Shown one piece after another: positions 1-7,210 of a DNA stretch of 64,000 nt. The notes below the pieces were generated by a model. It made no database searches and was not told where the DNA came from. It saw nothing but the letters and a program-made list of their open reading frames with translations. The translations under genes were made by a program, and so were the position numbers. Every line of letters begins with the position of its first letter. Positions within the stretch are counted from its first letter, which is position 1. The DNA comes from Erysipelothrix tonsillarum DSM 14972. Lineage in GTDB: Bacteria > Bacillota_I > Bacilli_A > Erysipelotrichales > Erysipelotrichaceae. Location of the stretch: the NCBI RefSeq assembly GCF_000373785.1, contig NZ_KB892377.1, positions 584,934-648,933 of the forward strand, given 5' to 3'.

Positions 1-488
1 TTCAATTCTGCTTTCTTAAACCCTAAATCACCCAATGCATCCAAAGCTTCTTCCAACTGCGGGATTGCCGCACTCTTTGAAACCCCTGTTTGCGTTGCTA
101 CAAATTTCCCTTTAAGGTCTAACATCATTTGAGAAGCCATTTTAGGGCCTACTCCCGGCAGTTTCTTTAAAAAGGCCATATCTTCTTGGTCAATCGCCCT
201 TACGATGTCATCGCCGCTAAAACGGCTTAAAATGGTTATGCCCGTTTTAGGCCCAACCCCTTTTACCGTTATTAGTTGACGAAATATATCTAGTTCTCGT
301 TTTTCAACGAAACCAAATAAAATGATTGCATCTTCTCTCACATGTTGATAAGTGTGAAATATTATGCTCTCATTTAATGTCACCATCTCTGGATTCCCAC
401 AAAATACTTGATAACCAATACCATGGTTATCGACCACAACATAATCGATTCCTCGATCCACTGCAACACCTGAAATAAATGCAATCAT
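1..488 (-). CDS. ruvA: Holliday junction branch-migration subunit RuvA, 3' end cut by window edge
   Basis: RuvA tetramers bind Holliday junctions and recruit the RuvB motor during recombination repair. The reading frame opens with ATG at 488 (MIAFISGV) and stays open to base 1, giving 162 residues of a family that is usually about 200, so the RuvB-binding C-terminal domain is partly missing only because of the edge. An N-terminal OB-like part (1-60) is followed by two helix-hairpin-helix motifs, KGVGPKTG near residue 76 and LPGVGPKMA near 110. AGGTGA lies just upstream as ribosome site. It follows obg after 14 bases and is probably cotranscribed. Confidence 0.93.
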   Translation of the reverse strand, partial: MIAFISGVAVDRGIDYVVVDNHGIGYQVFCGNPEMVTLNESIIFHTYQHVREDAIILFGFVEKRELDIFRQLITVKGVGPKTGITILSRFSGDDIVRAIDQEDMAFLKKLPGVGPKMASQMMLDLKGKFVATQTGVSKSAAIPQLEEALDALGDLGFKKAEL

Positions 489-502
489 ATTATCACCTAT
501 TA

Positions 503-1786
503 TTATTCTACCATACCTTCTTCAAAAACAAATTGAATATCTGCAACAATTACAACATCATCATCTTTAACACCCGCATCACGGAGTGCTTGATCAACAC
601 CTAGACGTTTCATAGCGAGACCAAATTGAATGGCAGATTCTTCAGTATCAAACTCATATTGACGTAATTGACGGTCAATAATATCGCCTGTAACACGCCA
701 TTTTGTTTGATTAATTTGTTCTATATCAAAGTTTCGTTTTGGAGCTTCATATTTATAAACTACCGATTCACTTTGTTCTTCGATACGTTCTTCAACATGA
801 GCATCAAGAATATCAGCAAGACGGTACAATAATGAATCAATCCCTTCACCAACCATGGTTACAAGCTCAAAGACTTCAAGTTCCGGATAAGCCGCTTTGA
901 ATTTTTCTAAGTTTGCAGGTGCTACTTCAAGATCCATCTTATTCGCAACCACTACCATCGGTTTTTTTAGTAAATCTTCATTATATTTTTCAAGTTCCAT
1001 ATTAATGATCCGATAATCTTCAATAGGATCACGACCATCTTCCGAACCCATATCGACAACATGTACTAAAACGCGACAACGTTCGATATGTTTTAAGAAA
1101 ACATGTCCAAGTCCTTTACCTAGATGGGCATCTTCAATTAACCCAGGTAAATCGGCAACTGCAAAAGATCTGCCATCCGGGCTACTTGATATTCCCAAAT
1201 TTGGAGCTATTGTCGTAAAATGGTAATCCGCAACCTCAGGTTTAGCACGAGATATTACAGATAATAACGTTGATTTCCCAACAGATGGGTAACCAATAAT
1301 TCCAACATCAGCAAGCAGTTTTAACTCGATTGTAATATCAAGTTGTTGACCCAATTCGCCTTTTTCCGAAAAAGTAGGAGCAGGGTTATTTGCTGTTGCA
1401 AAACGTGCATTTCCTCTTCCGCCGCGTCCACCGTGAGCGACAACCTCGCGTTGTCCAACTTCTGTTAAGTCAGCAATAACAATTCCTTTTTCATTGTCGA
1501 TAACCATTGTACCTACAGGAACTTTTAAAATGACATCTTGTGCTCCTGCACCATGCATTTTTTTGTTCTTCCCAGGCGTACCATGTGAAGCTTTAATAAC
1601 ACGGTTATATCTTAAATCAAGCAATGTAGACTTATTTGAATCAGCAACAAAAACAATGTCGCCACCTTTTCCACCATCGCCACCATAAGGTCCACCAAGT
1701 GGAACAAAGGCCTCACGACGGAAAGAAGTCATTCCATCACCACCGTTACCGGCTATTACTTTTATATTTACGCGATCTACAAACAT
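503..1786 (-). CDS. obg: Obg family GTPase (ObgE/CgtA)
   Basis: Essential GTPase acting in 50S ribosome assembly and the stringent or stress response. At 427 aa it has the full three-part family layout: a glycine-rich Obg domain (1-158, with GGDGGKGGD and GGRGGRGNA runs), a G domain with P-loop GYPSVGKS at 165-172, switch motif DLPG at 212-215 and NKMD near 287, and a C-terminal OCT domain. The ATG start follows AAAGGGTGA. It sits just after the rpmA terminator, so expression probably depends on readthrough from the rplU operon. obg next to rplU-rpmA is a conserved arrangement in many bacteria. Confidence 0.97.
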   Translation of the reverse strand: MFVDRVNIKVIAGNGGDGMTSFRREAFVPLGGPYGGDGGKGGDIVFVADSNKSTLLDLRYNRVIKASHGTPGKNKKMHGAGAQDVILKVPVGTMVIDNEKGIVIADLTEVGQREVVAHGGRGGRGNARFATANNPAPTFSEKGELGQQLDITIELKLLADVGIIGYPSVGKSTLLSVISRAKPEVADYHFTTIAPNLGISSSPDGRSFAVADLPGLIEDAHLGKGLGHVFLKHIERCRVLVHVVDMGSEDGRDPIEDYRIINMELEKYNEDLLKKPMVVVANKMDLEVAPANLEKFKAAYPELEVFELVTMVGEGIDSLLYRLADILDAHVEERIEEQSESVVYKYEAPKRNFDIEQINQTKWRVTGDIIDRQLRQYEFDTEESAIQFGLAMKRLGVDQALRDAGVKDDDVVIVADIQFVFEEGMVE

Positions 1787-1810
1787 TAAATCACCCTTTC
1801 CATTTCAATT

Positions 1811-1832
1811 AAAAACCCCCTATTTAAGGGGG
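1811..1832 (-). terminator. Terminator between rpmA and obg
   Basis: On the minus strand a CCCCC/GGGGG stem with a seven-base loop (stem arms at 1828-1832 and 1816-1820) is followed by five T (1811-1815). It closes the rplU-prp-rpmA unit. With obg starting 24 bases later, it probably works as a partial terminator that lowers obg expression relative to the ribosomal proteins. Confidence 0.8.
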
Positions 1833-1839
1833 CTTCAGA

Positions 1840-2124
1840 TTAAGCTACTGGATAAACTGAAACACATTTGCGAGTTTTGCTAATGCGTTCGAATTTAACA
1901 ACACCATCCACTTTAGCGAATAAAGTGTCGTCGCCACCACGGCCTACGTTAACACCTGGATGAATCTTTGTACCACGTTGGCGGTATAAGATTGAACCTG
2001 CTGTACAGAATTCACCATCAGCGCGTTTCGAGCCTAAACGTTTCGAGTGTGAGTCACGACCATTTTTTGTCGAACCAACACCTTTTTTAGAAGCAAATAA
2101 TTGGATATCTAATACGAATTTCAT
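1840..2124 (-). CDS. rpmA: 50S ribosomal protein L27 with cleavable N-terminal extension
   Basis: L27 reaches into the peptidyl transferase centre of the large subunit. The 94-aa product has the conserved core [14 protein letters not shown]. Its N-terminus [15 protein letters not shown] matches the Firmicutes extension that the protease Prp removes between F and A, so mature L27 should start at ASKKG (residue 11). The start codon overlaps the prp stop in an ATGA tetranucleotide, implying translational coupling. The gene encoding its processing protease lies immediately upstream. Confidence 0.97.
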   Translation of the reverse strand: MKFVLDIQLFASKKGVGSTKNGRDSHSKRLGSKRADGEFCTAGSILYRQRGTKIHPGVNVGRGGDDTLFAKVDGVVKFERISKTRKCVSVYPVA

Positions 2125-2441
2125 GAAGTTACCTCCTTTTCACTAATTTCGATATATTGTGATTGAGTTTGTTCCATTGTTTTAAGTTGTAACAATACAA
2201 ACTCAAATAATTTTTGATTAAGTTCATTACTATGTTTAATTTCAATTTCAATTAGTGGTTCGCGTGTCATGACTAATTCAACAGAATTATCTAACGCATC
2301 GAAACCATTAAGAGCACCAACCATAATGGAACTAACACCGGCACACACAAGATCAAATCCATGTTCACCAGAACCAGCATGACCTGTTACAGTCATTTTT
2401 TTATAAGTGCCATCACTAATCAAAACAGATACATGTATCAT
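2121..2441 (-). CDS. prp: Ribosomal-processing cysteine protease Prp
   Basis: Prp trims the N-terminal extension of L27 in Firmicutes and related groups. The 106-aa protein carries the two catalytic residues of the family: His21 in GHAGSG and Cys33 in DLVCAGVSS. Its place between rplU and rpmA is the conserved one, and the substrate motif is present in the L27 encoded next door. The start lies 4 bases after the rplU stop and its own stop overlaps the rpmA ATG. An older name for the family is YsxB/DUF464. Confidence 0.95.
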   Translation of the reverse strand: MIHVSVLISDGTYKKMTVTGHAGSGEHGFDLVCAGVSSIMVGALNGFDALDNSVELVMTREPLIEIEIKHSNELNQKLFEFVLLQLKTMEQTQSQYIEISEKEVTS

Positions 2442-2445
2442 CGAA

Positions 2446-2760
2446 CTATCCTGCGTTAATGTCAGTTACAACTAACTTAGTATACGGTTGACGATGACCT
2501 TGTTTTTTACGTGTTGAACCTTTTTTAGCTTTATACTTGAAGATAGTAATTTTCTTACCTTTTCCATGTTTTTCAACTTTTGCAGTTACAGTAGCACCTT
2601 TAACGTATGGAGTACCAACTTTAAGAGTGCGGTTCTTAACAGCTACAACGGTTTCAAAAACAATTTCTTCACCTTCTTGAACATCCAATTTTTCTACGAA
2701 AATTGTTTGATCCTTTTCAACTAAAACTTGTTTTCCACCTGTTTCAATAATTGCGTACAT
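2446..2760 (-). CDS. rplU: 50S ribosomal protein L21
   Basis: Large-subunit protein that binds 23S rRNA near L20. At 104 aa it has the usual length, opens with [11 protein letters not shown] and contains the basic stretch [18 protein letters not shown] typical of L21. The GGAGGTGT Shine-Dalgarno stands directly before the ATG. It is the first gene of the rplU-prp-rpmA operon, preceded by an RNA leader and a strong promoter. Confidence 0.98.
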   Translation of the reverse strand: MYAIIETGGKQVLVEKDQTIFVEKLDVQEGEEIVFETVVAVKNRTLKVGTPYVKGATVTAKVEKHGKGKKITIFKYKAKKGSTRKKQGHRQPYTKLVVTDINAG

Positions 2761-2762
2761 AG

Positions 2763-2874
2763 TACACCTCCTTCAATTTTTGCCATAAGACTCGCCAAGT
2801 AAGGTGGACGAATCACTTAAACCTTACAGTGTGCGGTTGTACGTCCAGAGACATGCAACTACGCCTTTAAATGC
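2763..2874 (-). ncRNA. L21 leader (ribosomal autoregulatory mRNA structure)
   Basis: The minus-strand sequence between the promoter and rplU matches the conserved L21 leader of low-GC Gram-positives. It contains a GTAAGG/CCTTAC stem (plus-strand positions 2822-2827 and 2799-2804) with a loop carrying GTGATTCGTCCA, and the downstream TTGGCGAGTC segment. Leaders of this type are thought to bind L21 and tune the operon. The match is from memory of the family; the ends are approximate. Confidence 0.8.
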
Positions 2875-2880
2875 CTTAAC

Positions 2881-2909
2881 ATTATATAACAGACCACTAC
2901 TAATGTCTA
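2881..2909 (-). promoter_or_regulatory. Promoter of the rplU operon
   Basis: TAGACA (2904-2909) and a perfect TATAAT (2881-2886) on the minus strand are separated by 17 bases. The predicted start near 2874 gives a leader of about 110 bases that covers the L21 leader element. Confidence 0.8.
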
Positions 2910-3136
2910 GTATATATGTAAATTATTTAAATTATTGTTTAATGACGATTTTCCACTTCCATTAGTCCAATAATTATTCTTCTATTATACTCTTTTTCTA
3001 ATATATTATAAAGCTATACTCGTAATTTTCAGTTTGAAATGAATTATGGAATATCAAAATTCAACCACTTTATTTCAATGATTTTTACTCTTAAAATCTA
3101 TATTCCTTAAATTCTTCTTAAGATTACGAATTTATC
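2910..3136. other. AT-rich divergent spacer
   Basis: This spacer lies between the rplU promoter and the plus-strand deacetylase promoter. It is very AT-rich and I see no ORF, tRNA or clear hairpin in it. A terminator is not needed here because the flanking units are divergent. Confidence 0.6.
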
Positions 3137-3165
3137 GTTATATCATCGGCTTTCTATGTTAAAAT
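3137..3165 (+). promoter_or_regulatory. Probable promoter of the deacetylase gene
   Basis: An extended -10 element, TGTTAAAAT, lies at 3157-3165. The -35 position (3137-3142, GTTATA) is poor. It stands just before the leader ORF at 3188. Confidence 0.45.
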
Positions 3166-3187
3166 CTTTACGAAAGGTGGATTTGGG

Positions 3188-3232
3188 ATGAAAGCATTTA
3201 TAACTAATATTGGGTGCGCTAATGAAAGCTAA
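3188..3232 (+). CDS. 14-codon upstream ORF overlapping the deacetylase start
   Basis: An ATG at 3188 opens a 14-residue ORF (MKAFITNIGCANES) that ends at TAA 3230-3232, eight bases past the ATG of the deacetylase in another frame. AAAGGTGG at 3173-3180 is an excellent ribosome site for it, while the deacetylase ATG at 3222 has none. I therefore think ribosomes load here and re-initiate on the deacetylase, either as simple coupling or as a regulatory leader peptide. The peptide resembles nothing I know. The alternative is that it is chance and the TTG at 3210 is used. Confidence 0.45.
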   Translation: MKAFITNIGCANES

Positions 3233-4592
3233 AAGAAGCAATAAGTTACGCAAACTCAATATGAAAGCAGTCGCATCAATTGGAGCTGCTTTACTCGTCG
3301 TTGTGGCAATCATCGTTACTTTGATATTTAATCCTTTCTCAAAGTATCCGAAATACATGACACGTGTCTCAAACGAGTATAAAAAAATAGGTCATCATGA
3401 AGTTATTAAAGAAACCTCAGATGACAGTGTCATCGTTCTGCATTATCCGCGTCTTGAAAATGACGGAGTAAATTCATGGATTAAAACGTTTACGGATCAA
3501 AGCAAAGAACTCACAAAAGGATTATCCAATGCGAATGGAAAGAGAACCGAAATTTTTCAAGACTACGATGTTTATCAAGTCCACGATAAATATGTAACAG
3601 TTGTTCTCAAAACGTTTTTGAATCATGAAATTTCAACGTCTACATCGCGAACTTATGACACGGAACGTGGCGAATTTTTAAAAGCTCAAGATTTACTCAA
3701 TGAGCCTGGGCTAAAGAAAATTATAAGTGATATACGACAAGAAGTTTCAAAGCCAAAAGAAATGGACCGCCTTCAATACCTGAAGGAAACATCTCTTAAT
3801 GATGATGTCGCGTTATCATTAACCGATACCGAAATGATTTTTAATTTCGATCGTTTTACAACGCCTATTTCTTTTGAACTTGAAAAAATTACTGATTACC
3901 TCTCTCAATCAATTGGAAAATTTGAAAAAACGGATGGAGAAATCCCTCCTGTATATTTGGATCGAGGAATCGATCCAAAAGAAAAGATGGTTGCATTTAC
4001 GTTTGATGATGGACCTCATCACAAAAACACACAAATGATTATGGATGAAATCGAGCAATATGACGGACAAGTTACATTTTTTATGGTTGGTGAACGCATA
4101 GAAGGTAATGAATCGATTGTTAAGGAAGTTGTAGAACGTGGTCATCAAATCGCAAGTCATTCATTCAGTCATCCAGACTTTAATTCTATGGATATCAAGG
4201 CAGTCAACAAAGAAATTGAAAAAACCGAAAAAGCCCTTTATAAGGCTTCTGGGCTTCCAGGCCCCTTCATGGTACGACCTCCCTATGGCAATGCAAATGC
4301 AGATGTGCGAAAAGGCACGAACGTTACTTTTGTCAATTGGTCGGTCGATAGCGAAGATTGGCTCACACGTGATCCACAACAAATTTGCAATACAATTGAT
4401 AAATATAAACATGATGGTGCTATTATATTACTTCATGATATTTATGACACAAGCTACGAAGGGTTCAAATGTGCAGCTAAAAAGCTCCATGATCAAGGCT
4501 ATAAATTTGTAACGGTTGAAGAACTCCTTGAAGCACGCAATGACATTGTAAAAACTAGCGCAATTTACTTTGAAGCCAATCCAAGCAATTAA
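3222..4592 (+). CDS. Membrane-anchored polysaccharide deacetylase (PgdA/PdaC type)
   Basis: Probably removes acetyl groups from peptidoglycan sugars outside the membrane, which in related bacteria gives lysozyme resistance. The 456-aa protein has a basic N-terminus, one membrane anchor (about 15-36), a middle domain resembling the DUF4163/DUF3298 part of PdaC (40-235) and a C-terminal NodB deacetylase domain. All catalytic motifs are present: TFDDGP at 260-265, HSFSH at 313-317 (metal ligands), RPPYG at 352-356 and LLHD at 403-406. It is a single-gene unit against the local strand. The start is uncertain: ATG 3222 has no Shine-Dalgarno of its own and seems coupled to the leader ORF. The exact substrate cannot be read from sequence. 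Confidence 0.9.
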   Translation: MKAKRSNKLRKLNMKAVASIGAALLVVVAIIVTLIFNPFSKYPKYMTRVSNEYKKIGHHEVIKETSDDSVIVLHYPRLENDGVNSWIKTFTDQSKELTKGLSNANGKRTEIFQDYDVYQVHDKYVTVVLKTFLNHEISTSTSRTYDTERGEFLKAQDLLNEPGLKKIISDIRQEVSKPKEMDRLQYLKETSLNDDVALSLTDTEMIFNFDRFTTPISFELEKITDYLSQSIGKFEKTDGEIPPVYLDRGIDPKEKMVAFTFDDGPHHKNTQMIMDEIEQYDGQVTFFMVGERIEGNESIVKEVVERGHQIASHSFSHPDFNSMDIKAVNKEIEKTEKALYKASGLPGPFMVRPPYGNANADVRKGTNVTFVNWSVDSEDWLTRDPQQICNTIDKYKHDGAIILLHDIYDTSYEGFKCAAKKLHDQGYKFVTVEELLEARNDIVKTSAIYFEANPSN

Positions 4593-4696
4593 AAAAAATA
4601 AAAAAATCAGGATGATACTATAATCTATTAAGTTAGAACTTAATAAACAAAATATTATTTAAAAGTAATAAGTTTTAGTATCCTAAATTTTTGATT
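4593..4696 (+). other. Structured 3' tail of the deacetylase transcript
   Basis: After the stop an A-rich stretch is followed by nested inverted repeats. ATTAAGTT faces AACTTAAT near 4628-4645, and an outer AGGAT..ACT faces AGTATCCT (near 4609 and 4677). They could form a weak first hairpin ahead of the strong terminator. Confidence 0.35.
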
Positions 4697-4727
4697 ACGT
4701 TCGGTGTTATTCTACCGAACGTTTTTT
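4697..4727 (+). terminator. Terminator of the deacetylase gene
   Basis: A nine-pair stem ACGTTCGGT/ACCGAACGT (4697-4705 and 4714-4722) with an eight-base loop is followed by TTTTT. It ends the plus-strand unit. Confidence 0.9.
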
Positions 4728-5049
4728 AATGCTTAACCTTACATCTTGAACTACGATATCTTTTTTTGGTCATCAACTTTTAATTGATAATGTATATGCT
4801 CTCTTTGACTTGTGGTGGAATCAATTTTGCCTAATGCCTTTATACGAAAGATATTCCATGGTTTCTTGATCCGTATCAAATGCAATTTTAAAAATACTTC
4901 TCAAAAAAAACATACACATTTATATAAAGTACAATACACGGTCTCTTTTTCATCTATTTAATACTTATTAACGAAGGTATCACACTTTCCTAACAGAACT
5001 TATTCAACAATCTACGTTAAATTCATACAGTCTTTTGGTGTGTTTATCC
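4728..5049 (-). pseudogene. Non-coding stretch with possible decayed minus-strand gene remnant
   Basis: No intact gene is found in these 320 bases. On the minus strand a 32-codon frame (4821-4919) reads FDTDQETMEYLSYKGIRQN and stops. Shifting by a base gives KIDSTTSQREHIHYQL, which continues to KVDDQKK and then breaks in an A-run. The protein-like composition across two shifts suggests gene debris, but I recognise no family and chance is possible. Confidence 0.25.
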
Positions 5050-5118
5050 AAAAAAACCTCCAAAGTCTTGAACTAAATAATAGCAATTGCGCTTTTATTA
5101 AGTACGAACTTCGGAGGT
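5050..5118 (-). terminator. Terminator of the dnaE-two-component operon
   Basis: On the minus strand ACCTCCGAAGT (5108-5118) pairs with ACTTTGGAGGT (5056-5066), 11 pairs including one G-U, followed by TTTTTT. The 41-base loop contains a second weaker stem. It follows the histidine kinase stop by 14 bases. Confidence 0.75.
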
Positions 5119-5131
5119 ACTAGAACCTTGT

Positions 5132-6556
5132 TTATTTTGCTTTTTTCATTGTATAGAAGAACGAAGTTCCTAAACCAAGTTCAGACTCAACCCAGTATTT
5201 AGAACCACTCGCATCACAGATTGCTTTAACAATCGATAACCCAAGTCCACTGCTTGTACCACTGCGTTGATAGTTTTTATCGATTTTATAATATCGATCC
5301 CAAATATGGTCAACGATTTCAGGACCAATACCAATACCATGATCGGTCACAGAAACAATCACCTGATCACCTTCAGAAACTGCACTGATAATGATTAGAT
5401 TATCTTCCCCTACATATTTAGTTGCATTGTTTATATAGTTATAAAGAACTTGCCCCATTTTGATTTCGTCCGCGAGCACCATTAAGTTCGGATCACAATG
5501 AATTTCAAATTGTATATCCAAAGCTAAAAATAAATGCGTCGTGCTACGAATTTGTTGAAGCATAAAATACTCTGTTTCTTTAATATCAAATACATTTGCC
5601 TCATACTTTGAAAGCGTCAACATATCATTAACAAGTCGCTCAAGATGATTAACCTCATCCACAATTACATTTAAATGCTGTTCACGCATTTTAGGATTAT
5701 CTCCTGAAATATCCTGAATCATTTCAGCATAAGCTTTTATCATGGTCAACGGTGTTTTGATATCATGCGATACATTCGCCACTAAATCCCTGCGCAACTC
5801 ATCGGTTTTACGAAACTCTTCTGTAGCATAATTCAATGTGTCTGCAAGGGTTTCAACTTCAGAGTAATCATCACCTTGAAAATCTACTGTTAAATCACCT
5901 TCCGCTAACTTTTTAGCACTATTCGTGATTTTGGTAATTGGACTCGAAAGTCGTTTTGATAGAATAAACGCTACGATTGTCGCCACACTAAAAACTACCA
6001 ATGCTAATAAACCAAACTGGCGTTTTAAAACAAAGACAGTCGAATCTAACAACTTAATTGGAGAAATCACAAAGATATAGTTGGTTCTGCCATTAATCAT
6101 AGTACTGCGACCGTAAAAATACATTCCTTGCTCATGAATACCATTATTAAAATTAATTGAAAAATCACGCGTTGGCGCATTATCCGCCATAATCATGTAC
6201 TCTTTCATGGTAGAATTTTTTAAATTATTCAGCTGACATGGAATATTGGGATTCTCCCCAATATAGGTTCGAACCCCAAGATCGTTATAAATACTAATAC
6301 ACATATTTTCCGTAGCGAGAATCTTCCCTGTCGCTTCTTCCACAATTGAAATATCAGATCGTTCCAAAAGTCGTTCGATCTCCGTAACTTTCATTTGAAT
6401 TGTTTGAGATCGATTGCGTTCGTAATAAGGTCCTATAAACGAAATTTGCAGCATCCATAAGAATAACAGCATAATTCCCGTTAAAAGTAGAAAGTAGAAC
6501 CAGATCCGAAACGCCATATTTTTAGTTGTTGATTTCAAACTTGTAACCTGTTCCAC
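5132..6556 (-). CDS. Sensor histidine kinase
   Basis: Membrane sensor that phosphorylates the response regulator encoded just upstream. The 474-aa layout is: membrane segment 1 (about 16-36), an extracytoplasmic sensing region (37-180), membrane segment 2 (181-200), HAMP (200-255), a HisKA domain with phospho-acceptor His264 in NVSHDIKTP, and an ATPase domain with Asn377 (N box), DHGIGIG at 405-411 and SGLGLSI near 437. The start given is a GTG inside the regulator gene, a 35-base overlap. ATG at 6517 is an alternative, and neither has a clear ribosome site. The signal sensed is unknown. Confidence 0.93.
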   Translation of the reverse strand: MEQVTSLKSTTKNMAFRIWFYFLLLTGIMLLFLWMLQISFIGPYYERNRSQTIQMKVTEIERLLERSDISIVEEATGKILATENMCISIYNDLGVRTYIGENPNIPCQLNNLKNSTMKEYMIMADNAPTRDFSINFNNGIHEQGMYFYGRSTMINGRTNYIFVISPIKLLDSTVFVLKRQFGLLALVVFSVATIVAFILSKRLSSPITKITNSAKKLAEGDLTVDFQGDDYSEVETLADTLNYATEEFRKTDELRRDLVANVSHDIKTPLTMIKAYAEMIQDISGDNPKMREQHLNVIVDEVNHLERLVNDMLTLSKYEANVFDIKETEYFMLQQIRSTTHLFLALDIQFEIHCDPNLMVLADEIKMGQVLYNYINNATKYVGEDNLIIISAVSEGDQVIVSVTDHGIGIGPEIVDHIWDRYYKIDKNYQRSGTSSGLGLSIVKAICDASGSKYWVESELGLGTSFFYTMKKAK

Positions 6557-7190
6557 GAACCGTCACAATATAATCGCGGTATGGACCTAAGTTTTGTCTT
6601 AACATTTTGATATGCGTATCAACGGTACGATAATCACCATAATAATTATAATTCCATACTTTATCTAATAAAACATCACGTGACAACGCTTGATCTTTAT
6701 GTTGGATTAAGAACACCAACAAATCAAACTCCTTCGGTGTAACATTGATACGTTCGCCATCAATAATTAAATTGCGGCCTGTTATATCCACTTCAAGTCC
6801 GCCAAAGGTATAGACACTGTGTTTCATTCCTTTAGCACGCTCGCTTACCGCTTTGATACGCGCCATTAATTCTTTCGGTGAGAAAGGTTTTGTGACATAG
6901 TCATCAATCCCTAATTCAAACCCGAGTAATTTATCAAATTCTTCTTGTCGTGCCGATAACATAATTATCGGAACATCCTTAATTTTTTTAATTTCACGAC
7001 ATGCAGTAAAACCAACAAGATTTGGCATCATGATATCCAAAACCACAACATCATAGTCATTGTTTTTAACCATTTCTATCGCTTCAGCTCCATCGGACGC
7101 CTCATCACATAATAAACCTGTTGCTTTTGCATATTCCTTAGCAACTTCTCTAATTTTTTCTTCATCATCTACAATCAAAAATCTAACCAT
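6522..7190 (-). CDS. OmpR-family response regulator
   Basis: DNA-binding transcription regulator, partner of the overlapping histidine kinase gene. The 222-aa protein has a receiver domain with acidic pair Asp8-Asp9, phosphorylation site Asp52 in VVLDIMMP, Ser79 and Lys101 in YVTKPF. A winged-helix effector domain (about 125-222) ends in VRGTGYKFE, the usual OmpR/PhoB signature. It lies 20 bases after dnaE and AAAGAGGTGA precedes its ATG. Targets cannot be inferred; the nearest differently transcribed gene is the wall deacetylase. Confidence 0.95.
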   Translation of the reverse strand: MVRFLIVDDEEKIREVAKEYAKATGLLCDEASDGAEAIEMVKNNDYDVVVLDIMMPNLVGFTACREIKKIKDVPIIMLSARQEEFDKLLGFELGIDDYVTKPFSPKELMARIKAVSERAKGMKHSVYTFGGLEVDITGRNLIIDGERINVTPKEFDLLVFLIQHKDQALSRDVLLDKVWNYNYYGDYRTVDTHIKMLRQNLGPYRDYIVTVRGTGYKFEINN

Positions 7191-7210
7191 GTGAATTCAC
7201 CTCTTTCATT

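Noticed and set aside
1494-1688. Open frame on the plus strand inside obg
   Set aside because: It is antisense to the conserved glycine-rich Obg domain, has no ribosome site and resembles nothing. The same applies to the other frames opposite core genes.
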